Of a stretch of DNA of 64,000 bases, positions 58,135 to 64,000 are shown piece after piece. The DNA is taken from assembly GCF_004634215.1 (NCBI RefSeq), contig NZ_SMMH01000022.1:1-64000 (forward strand). The letters are read 5' to 3'. Numbering within the stretch: the stretch's first letter is position 1; every line of letters begins with the position of its first letter. The notes under the pieces were generated by a model that saw only the letters and a list, made by a program, of their open reading frames with translations, did not search any database and was not told the DNA's origin. The translations under genes were made by a program, and so were the position numbers. This stretch comes from Deinococcus fonticola (lineage in GTDB: Bacteria; Deinococcota; Deinococci; Deinococcales; Deinococcaceae).

Positions 58135-60345
58135 ATGCACCACGCCCGCCAACTCTGTCTGCTTCTGCTGCTGACTGCCCCCCTGACCGGCCCAGCCGGA
58201 GCGACCCCGCCCCAGCCGAGCGGCACGGCCCCCGGTGCGGCCGTTGCTGCGTCCGCCAGACCCTCGCCCGCCGAACCCTCCTCCGACGCGCTGCCCAATC
58301 CCTTCCAGCCCCGACCAGGGCCGCAGAGCCCCCCGGCCGCGACCACCCGGACATCAGCCACAGCATCAGCCGCCCCCTGCGCCCTGCCGGTCGGGCCGCT
58401 ACCGGGCGCCACCCGCGCCGTCATCGTGCTGGATACCAGCGGCAGCATGCGCGGCATCGGGGACGGGCAGGCGAACATCTTCGGGAAGGTCAAGGACAGC
58501 ATCGCCAGGTATGTACACTCGGCGCAGCCCGACCAGCTGGAACTGATCACTTTCGACGGCGGCCTGCGCACCCGCCGCAGCTACGCCCTGCCTGGCGACC
58601 AGCCGCGCTTCGACACGGACCTCCGGGCTTTGCAGGCCGACGGGCGCAACACCTACCTGTACCGCAGCCTGCAGGCCGCCCTGACCCCCCTGACGGGCGC
58701 GGACAGATACCTGACCAACGTGTTCGTCCTGACCGACGGCATCGACAATGACCGCCGCCGCACCGAGACGGCCCGGAGTGCCGTGAACGCCTTCCGGGGC
58801 CGCGGGCCGCTGGATACGCTGACCTACATTGCCCTGGGAACCCAGATTCCCGCCGACGCCAGAGACGCGCTGAACAGCAGCGATTACGCCACGGGCCTGA
58901 CCCTCCCGGTGGGGCAGGTGCCGACCCTGGCCCGCCTCGGCACGCACGTTCAGCGCGTCACAGACGCGGCGCACATTCCCGTCCCGTTCCGTGACGGCAC
59001 CACCGTGACCCTCGCCCCGAACGCGGCCGGCGTAGGTCTCACGCAACCCCTTGTCCAGGGCGGCGAGGTGGCCCTACACCTTCCTGCCCGCCTGCCCCAC
59101 GGCACGCCGGCACTGCTCTGCAGCGTGCCCAGCCCCACCGAAAATGTCGTGTTTCCCCGCCCGCAGCGCCTGCTGCTCGACCTGAACGTGGGCAAAGAAG
59201 GCAGCGGGCTGCTGTGGCTGAACCCCGGCGCTGACCTGGCCCTCGCCCCCGGCGAGGCGGCGGTGCTGCGTTACCGCGCCCTGAACGGCACGTTGCTGGC
59301 CGGCTCGCTGCTGGACAGCGCGGCCCTGCGCCTGCCCCCGACACCGGGGGGCATCGACGCTACGCTGGAGCACCAACCCGGCGCCCACGAGTTCGCGGTG
59401 CGCTTGGTCAATACCGGCACCCTGAAAGCGCAGATCCTGACGCCACAACTGCAACTGGCCACGGGCCAGCCGGGTAGAGGCCAACAGGGAATGGGCCGCC
59501 TCATCGACCTGCCCAGCGTGACCCTGCAACCCGGCAACGCGCCCGCCGGAACGCCTGGGCGCACGCCCCTGACCACGAATACGCCCGCCACGACTACCTC
59601 TGGCGTGCAGCCCTGGCGCTGGCTGCTGTGGCTGCTGTCCCTGCTGGCCCTTTGTGCCGCCGGGTGGTGGTTCCTGTCGCGTTCCCGGCGCAAGACCCGC
59701 CGCGCGCGCCGGCCGCTGCCCACCGTCAGCGGCGTTCCTGCCCCCACCATTCAGGGCATCGAGTACCGCGAGGATCGCACTCTGGCACTGGTCAGCGGCG
59801 ACGGGGACGTGAGCAGTATCGCCGCGCCCCTCGGCGGGCCGTTTGACCTGGGCCGCCTGGCCCGCGTGCCCCTGCTCAGCGGTCTGCGGGCTGAACAGCA
59901 CCTTGACGGCCTGAAAATCCTGAACATTCCCGGCGACCTGGAAGTCAGTCAGGGTGGCCGCCTGATCGTGACCGGGGACGAAATCCGCCCCGGCACGCTG
60001 CTCGGCGTGGAGGTCGCCCGGCAGGCGCGCGCGCCCCACGCGCCGCTCGGCTCGCTGGTGGGGCTGGGCTTACCCCTCACCCTGAAACCCGACGGCGTGA
60101 CCCTCCACATCCAGGGGCCATACGGCACGCACGCCCTGACGCTGCAACTCGGCGTGACCGACCTCGGCGACGCCTTCAATGCCCCCGCCTTCGCCGGACT
60201 GAAATTCAGCACCAGCGGCCCCAATATCCTGCTGGCCGACGTTCCGGACGGCATGACCCTCACCCGGCAGGGCGAGAGCGCCCCGCTGCGGCCCGGCACG
60301 TACCTCAGCGGAGAAACCGTCATTAGCATTCCTACCAACGAGTAA
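58135..60345 (+). CDS. von Willebrand factor A-domain membrane protein
   Basis: The 736-residue product has a signal peptide (residues 1-24), a proline/alanine-rich linker to about 85, then a VWA domain with the metal-binding DTSGS (100-104) and FVLTDGIDNDRRRTETARSA further on. After a beta-rich middle part comes a membrane helix (about 492-513, LLWLLSLLALCAAGWWFLSR) and a basic cytoplasmic region of about 220 residues with beta-rich sequence. Most of the protein therefore faces outward. VWA domains bind partner proteins or matrices through a divalent metal. ATG at 58135 follows GGAGGG; in-frame starts upstream are less likely. Partner unknown. Confidence 0.82.
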   Translation: MHHARQLCLLLLLTAPLTGPAGATPPQPSGTAPGAAVAASARPSPAEPSSDALPNPFQPRPGPQSPPAATTRTSATASAAPCALPVGPLPGATRAVIVLDTSGSMRGIGDGQANIFGKVKDSIARYVHSAQPDQLELITFDGGLRTRRSYALPGDQPRFDTDLRALQADGRNTYLYRSLQAALTPLTGADRYLTNVFVLTDGIDNDRRRTETARSAVNAFRGRGPLDTLTYIALGTQIPADARDALNSSDYATGLTLPVGQVPTLARLGTHVQRVTDAAHIPVPFRDGTTVTLAPNAAGVGLTQPLVQGGEVALHLPARLPHGTPALLCSVPSPTENVVFPRPQRLLLDLNVGKEGSGLLWLNPGADLALAPGEAAVLRYRALNGTLLAGSLLDSAALRLPPTPGGIDATLEHQPGAHEFAVRLVNTGTLKAQILTPQLQLATGQPGRGQQGMGRLIDLPSVTLQPGNAPAGTPGRTPLTTNTPATTTSGVQPWRWLLWLLSLLALCAAGWWFLSRSRRKTRRARRPLPTVSGVPAPTIQGIEYREDRTLALVSGDGDVSSIAAPLGGPFDLGRLARVPLLSGLRAEQHLDGLKILNIPGDLEVSQGGRLIVTGDEIRPGTLLGVEVARQARAPHAPLGSLVGLGLPLTLKPDGVTLHIQGPYGTHALTLQLGVTDLGDAFNAPAFAGLKFSTSGPNILLADVPDGMTLTRQGESAPLRPGTYLSGETVISIPTNE

Positions 60346-60437
60346 AACGCGGAAAAAGACTTGGTACATCTACACTCCACGATCCCGGCTGCCCCGCTAC
60401 ACTGCCCCTCACTGCGTCCCACGCCCAACGAGACCCC

Positions 60438-60917
60438 ATGGATATCCTGAAACAGATTCACGACCTGCAACTGCCGCCCCTCCTGCCCCTGCCGCTGTGG
60501 CCCACGCCCATCGCCCTGGTCACCTTCATCCTGTTCCTGTGGAGTTTTGGCCCCGCCCTGAAAACGGAAGTGCGTTTCGCCTTCCTGGTGTGGTTGCGCC
60601 TGACCTGGGCGGCCCTGCTGATCCCGGCCGTCACCGGCGTCATTCTGGCGGTGGGCGGCCTGAGGGTTCCCAGCGCCACCGACGCGGGGGGCGGCCTGAG
60701 CAAGTACGGCTTCAGGGTCGACCCGCAGCGCGACCTGGAGCACCTGATGTACGTGGCGTTCGCCCTGGTCAGCCTTTACGTCATTGAAATGCTGATCAAG
60801 GGCCGCCTGGTCGAGCACCGGGTGGGCCTGAAATTTTTGCCCGTCGTGACGCTGTTCCTGTACGGCTGCGCCTACATGATCGGGCGCGTCGCCACCTTCC
60901 CCGGCAACGGTGTGTAA
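60438..60917 (+). CDS. small four-helix membrane protein of unknown function
   Basis: A 159-residue protein with four hydrophobic helices (about residues 22-38, 46-74, 104-122 and 130-150) and a polar loop (VPSATDAGGGLSKYGFRVDP) between the second and third. Codon usage is typical of the window. No family recognised. The spacing to the upstream VWA gene (92 bases) includes TACACT at about 60399-60404, a possible own promoter. Confidence 0.65.
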   Translation: MDILKQIHDLQLPPLLPLPLWPTPIALVTFILFLWSFGPALKTEVRFAFLVWLRLTWAALLIPAVTGVILAVGGLRVPSATDAGGGLSKYGFRVDPQRDLEHLMYVAFALVSLYVIEMLIKGRLVEHRVGLKFLPVVTLFLYGCAYMIGRVATFPGNGV

Positions 60918-61052
60918 TAGGCGGCCCGCTGGGAGAAAAGAATTCTGGTTGGCCTGCCGTTCCCGGTTTCACCTGCCCGCAGCGGGTGTGAGGAAGCCCG
61001 TCAGCTTCAATTCATCCAATGTTGACAAGAACATGCTGGAGTAACGATCCGG

Positions 61053-62987
61053 ATGCGTCGCCCTTTTCTGCTGTTTTCTCTTTGCCTGACCCTGTGTGCC
61101 GCAGACGTTTGGGCGGCCCCGGCCAGTGTGACGGTCAAGAAGGGGGATACCCTGTACAGCCTCTCACGCCGGCACGGGCTGAGCGTGCAGCACCTGCGTG
61201 ACCTTAATGGCCTGCCAGACAACAAGATCGCCGTGGGGCAGGTGCTTAAGCTGAGTGGGCCGCCCACCACACCCCAAGCCCCTGGAAAGCCAGCAGCCCC
61301 TGTACCGCCAAAAGCCCAGGCCGCCGCCCCAGTCCTGGCAAAGAAAAGCCCAGCGAAAAAAAGTCCAGCACAACAAAGCCCGGCGAAAATTCCGCCCACG
61401 CCCACCAAAGCGCCGGCGGCCCTGAAACGCAACGCGCAGGGCGACGTGATTTATACCGTGAAAAGTGGCGATTCGCTGGGCAAGATTGCCGCGCGGCACC
61501 GCACCAGCGTCGCTCATTTGAAGGCCCTGAACGGCCTGACGAGCAGCGCCATTCAGGCGGGGCAGACCCTGCGCCTGACCGGAGCGCCGCTCAGGCCGAA
61601 AGGGCCGGCGCAGGCAGTGAAGCCCGCGCCCACTGTGAAGCCGGCCGTGAAGCCTCCAGTGAAGCCGCCCGCGAAAATCCTGGCCAGGCCCGCGCCGACC
61701 CCGGCGGTGAGGTGGTACACCGTGAAAAGCGGCGATACCCTAGGCAAAATCGCGGAACGCCACGCCATCACCGTGCGGCACCTGCAGGCGCTCAACGGCC
61801 TGAAGGGCACCACCATTCAGGCCGGGCAGCAACTGAAACTCAGCGGCCCGGCCTCCGCCCAGGTCGCCCGCACACCCGTCAAACCGGTGAGCGCGCAGCC
61901 CACCCGTTACACCGTGAAAAGCGGCGATACCCTCGGCAAAATTGCGGGCCAGTACGGGGTCAGCGTGGCGGCCATTCAGGGCGCCAACCACCTGAAGGGT
62001 GACGTGATCGCGCTGGGGCAGCGCCTCACCATTCCTGCCAGGGGGGGCACTCCCGTCAAACTCCCCCCGGCCCTGCCGCCCGGCATGGAAGCCCGCCTGG
62101 TGTACACCTACGAGCGCGTCAAACCCGGCGAGACCCCGGACGGTTTCGCAGCCCGCTTCAACGTGACTGCTGCGCAGGTTCGCGGCCTCAACGCCCTGAG
62201 TACCGTCAACCAGATTGTCCCCGGCGCGAAACTCCTGGTGCCGCGCAAAATGGCGGTGCCCATTCCGCCGGCCCCGCGCACGCCGCCCGTCACTTACCGC
62301 AGCGTCACCGTGCAGGGAGTGAATGTGCAGGTCATTCGGGTGGACTTACGCCACCGCAACGTGCTGGTCGCCCCGGTGTTGCCCACGCGCGGCCTGAACT
62401 TCGGCACGGGGGCCACGGTGCGCAGCCTCACCAACACCAGCGGCGCCCGCGCCCTCGTGAACGGCAGTTACTTTCACCCACACACCTACGCGCCCGCCGG
62501 GGACATCGTGATGCAGGGCCGCCTGCTCACCTGGGGCCGCATTCCCGCCGCGCTGGCCATCACGCCGGACAACCGCGCCAGCATTCAGGGCACCGGACGC
62601 GGCTTTTTCACCCGGCCCGGCGACACCACCTGGGCGGGCATGGAAACGGTCATCGCCACCGGCCCGCGCATCGTTCAGGGCGGCAACGTGGCCAGCACCT
62701 TCAGCAGTATCTTCCGCGACCCGGCTGTCTTCGGGGCGGCCGCCCGCAGCGCCATCGGCCTGGCCAGCAGCCGCGACCTATTGCTGGTCAGCACGCACAC
62801 CAAAGTCAGCGTGGGCCAGATGGGCCGCATTATGGCAACCCTCGGCGCCCGCGACGCCCTGCTGCTCGACGGCGGCAGCAGCGCCGGCCTGTCGTGGAAC
62901 GGCTCGGTCGTCCTCGACAGCATCCGCAAGGTCAGCTACGGCATCGGCGTGTTCACTAACTACACCGGCCGGCGCTACGCCCGCTGA
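61053..62987 (+). CDS. secreted protein with five LysM repeats and a phosphodiester glycosidase (NAGPA-type) domain
   Basis: The 644-residue product has a signal peptide (residues 1-22), then five LysM-type units. Four share the VKSGDTLGKIAxRH...LNGL...AGQxLKL pattern (starting near residues 26, 130, 222 and 288), and a more diverged one starts near 350 (KPGETPDGFAARFN); Pro/Ala/Lys-rich linkers separate them. From about 410 to the end is a phosphodiester glycosidase domain (VNGSYFHPHTYAPAGDIVMQ, LLLVSTHTKVSVGQMGRIMA, DALLLDGGSSAGLSWNG). LysM units would hold the enzyme on peptidoglycan; the catalytic part should cleave sugar phosphodiesters in the envelope. Substrate unknown. Confidence 0.88.
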   Translation: MRRPFLLFSLCLTLCAADVWAAPASVTVKKGDTLYSLSRRHGLSVQHLRDLNGLPDNKIAVGQVLKLSGPPTTPQAPGKPAAPVPPKAQAAAPVLAKKSPAKKSPAQQSPAKIPPTPTKAPAALKRNAQGDVIYTVKSGDSLGKIAARHRTSVAHLKALNGLTSSAIQAGQTLRLTGAPLRPKGPAQAVKPAPTVKPAVKPPVKPPAKILARPAPTPAVRWYTVKSGDTLGKIAERHAITVRHLQALNGLKGTTIQAGQQLKLSGPASAQVARTPVKPVSAQPTRYTVKSGDTLGKIAGQYGVSVAAIQGANHLKGDVIALGQRLTIPARGGTPVKLPPALPPGMEARLVYTYERVKPGETPDGFAARFNVTAAQVRGLNALSTVNQIVPGAKLLVPRKMAVPIPPAPRTPPVTYRSVTVQGVNVQVIRVDLRHRNVLVAPVLPTRGLNFGTGATVRSLTNTSGARALVNGSYFHPHTYAPAGDIVMQGRLLTWGRIPAALAITPDNRASIQGTGRGFFTRPGDTTWAGMETVIATGPRIVQGGNVASTFSSIFRDPAVFGAAARSAIGLASSRDLLLVSTHTKVSVGQMGRIMATLGARDALLLDGGSSAGLSWNGSVVLDSIRKVSYGIGVFTNYTGRRYAR

Positions 62988-63003
62988 AGAGGGCCAGTCG
63001 GGT

Positions 63004-63729
63004 TCACAGCCGGGCGAAGGTCAGCCGCATGCCCGCCAGCTGAAACCCGGCGCGGGTGATGTTTCTTTCGCTGGGCGTGCCGGGGGTCACGAACACGCTG
63101 GCGAGGGCTGCGCCCTGTTCGCGGGCCAGGTGCAGGCGGTGCGCGAGGAGGGCGGTCTGGGCGCCGCGCCCGCGACCGTCGGGGACGGTGGAGGCCGCGT
63201 ACAGCGCGGCCACGTCCCCGGTGACCTGCATGGCGGCGGTGGCGATCACCTGGCCGCCCTCTTCCTCTTTGGCGGCGAAGCGTTGCACGTGCGGATGCCG
63301 GCCCACCAGGCGCATGATGTTCAGCGTGTCCTCCCCGAACCCCTGCGCCGAGAGCCGCGCCCACGTTTCGGGGTCAGGTTCAGGGCGGATAGGCAAAGCC
63401 GGGCGTTCCGGCAGGTGGGTCAGGTCGTGCGCGTACACGTGCAGGACATAAGAGACGGCGTAGCCCTCTGCCCGCAGCAGGGGCAGCAGGGACGGGGCCA
63501 CGTGCGACAGGGCGTGCAGCGTGACGGGCTGATCGGCGTCCCGGCAGAACGCCTCCAGTTCGCGCAGTTCGGCTGGCGTGGGCAGGCGGGAACCGTCGAA
63601 CCAGGCAATGTCCAGCGGCGTGTTCTGCCCACTGCCCACAGCGGTGAACGGCCCGATCTGCCGCACTTTTCCCCCGGTGTGGCGGTGCGCGGCGACTTCG
63701 CCGGCGTTGATGCGTTGCAGGGCGTTCAT
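63004..63729 (-). CDS. GNAT-family N-acetyltransferase
   Basis: The 241-residue product ends with a GNAT domain: AAMQVTGDVAALYAASTVPD, GRGRGAQTALLAHRLHLARE (acetyl-CoA pyrophosphate-binding R-G-x-G-A) and VFVTPGTPSERNITRAGFQL. The first 100 residues are a less conserved domain. Substrate unknown. ATG at 63729 is set by TACACT (63737-63742, minus strand), seven bases upstream: leaderless. The frame is open upstream but not coding-like. Confidence 0.82.
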   Translation of the reverse strand: MNALQRINAGEVAAHRHTGGKVRQIGPFTAVGSGQNTPLDIAWFDGSRLPTPAELRELEAFCRDADQPVTLHALSHVAPSLLPLLRAEGYAVSYVLHVYAHDLTHLPERPALPIRPEPDPETWARLSAQGFGEDTLNIMRLVGRHPHVQRFAAKEEEGGQVIATAAMQVTGDVAALYAASTVPDGRGRGAQTALLAHRLHLAREQGAALASVFVTPGTPSERNITRAGFQLAGMRLTFARL

Positions 63730-63831
63730 GCCGGCCAGTGTAAAGCGTGGTGGTGTTGGAACAGGCCCGCCTGGAGCGGGTAAGCCACTTCGCGTAACGG
63801 GACTCTGCTCCTGAAGCCGTACCATACTGGG

Positions 63832-63882
63832 ATGAAGTTGATGTCCTTCCGTTCCGTCGTCCCCCCACAGGTGCGGCATTGA
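63832..63882 (+). CDS. 16-codon leader ORF overlapping the rbfA start
   Basis: ATG at 63832 opens [16 protein letters not shown] and a TGA at 63880-63882. TACCAT (63820-63825) ends six bases before the ATG, the same leaderless signal as at more than a dozen genes here. The TGA overlaps the TTG start of rbfA (TTGA), so ribosomes finishing the leader could reinitiate on rbfA. Confidence 0.4.
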   Translation: MKLMSFRSVVPPQVRH

Positions 63883-64000
63883 AGCCCGAACAGGTGCAGG
63901 CCCAGTTGACGCGCGTGCTCAGCGAGGCCATCTCGGAGCTGCGTGACCCGCGCGTGCCCATGATCGTCACGGTGGATCACGTGCACGTGACGCCCGATTA
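63879..64000 (+). CDS. rbfA: ribosome-binding factor A, N-terminal part (cut by window edge)
   Basis: From TTG at 63879 the frame encodes [20 protein letters not shown] followed by [20 protein letters not shown] to the window end. QxxxxLxxxISExLRDPRV and the following VTxVxVTxDY are the RbfA signature. RbfA assists maturation of the 16S rRNA 5' end on the small subunit. No in-frame ATG or GTG lies upstream before a stop, so TTG is the only plausible start; it overlaps the stop of the leader ORF. Confidence 0.85.
   Translation, partial: MKPEQVQAQLTRVLSEAISELRDPRVPMIVTVDHVHVTPD

Overview
The window looks like chromosomal DNA from a Deinococcus-type bacterium. It is GC-rich, and many genes begin with no ribosome-binding site but with a TANNNT hexamer 6-7 bases before the start codon, which is the leaderless-transcript pattern known from Deinococcus. 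The gene content fits: a Dps with a long lysine-rich N-terminal tail, a caa3-type oxidase with fused subunits I and III, a Dps/SodC stress pair, a response regulator carrying a BTAD domain, and several secreted or lipoprotein genes of unknown function. This assignment rests on recognition of protein families and signals; no database search was run.

Layout. 1-500: left edge with the first 30 codons of an IS630-type transposase and a possible DsbA-like remnant. 0.5-8.1 kb: a branched-chain amino-acid-type binding protein, then two minus-strand blocks, nrfHA (nitrite to ammonium) and ccmF-ccmG-ccmH-ccmI (cytochrome c maturation). The CcmI-like protein carries its own haem c domain. 8.3-13.4 kb: sodC, a cupin, a truncated HAD-like remnant, a sarcosine/N-methyltryptophan oxidase-type flavoenzyme, and a polar amino acid ABC uptake set (permease flanked by two duplicated binding proteins, no ATPase present). 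13.6-21.3 kb: a secreted S1 protease, a GNAT acetyltransferase, unknown secreted proteins, gatB and an amidohydrolase. 21.4-31.9 kb: a response regulator, alaS, a cyclopropane fatty acid synthase, membrane proteins, a GGDEF cyclase, a protein built from six 22-residue repeats, and a MoxR/ChlI-like ATPase. 32.1-40.8 kb: panB and an oxidase cluster (CtaM-like DUF420, ctaA, ctaB, ctaC, ctaD). 40.9-45.5 kb: methyltransferases, an SPFH protein with a small Arc-type DNA-binding protein and a perfect 20-bp palindrome, gpsA and a lipoprotein. 45.6-55.6 kb: tRNA-Glu, hisA, a glycosyltransferase, an aminotransferase, an MFS exporter, an MBL hydrolase, dps, DUF523, a chimeric AraC/MFS pseudogene, a thioredoxin-like protein and an acetyl-CoA hydrolase/transferase. 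55.7-64 kb: gyrB, a von Willebrand A-domain membrane protein, a LysM plus phosphodiester glycosidase protein, a GNAT protein and the start of rbfA.

How it works together. Respiratory chemistry dominates: nrfHA needs c-haem attached by the neighbouring ccm genes, and the ctaA/ctaB haem A pathway feeds the ctaC-ctaD caa3 oxidase, with a CtaM-like assembly factor nearby. The most interesting candidates are the SPFH/Arc/palindrome module, the 22-residue repeat protein, the CcmI-cytochrome fusion beside a CxxCH-type NrfA, the tandem 7-mer and 8-mer arrays inside the ccm operon, and a 16-codon leaderless leader ORF whose stop overlaps a TTG start of rbfA.
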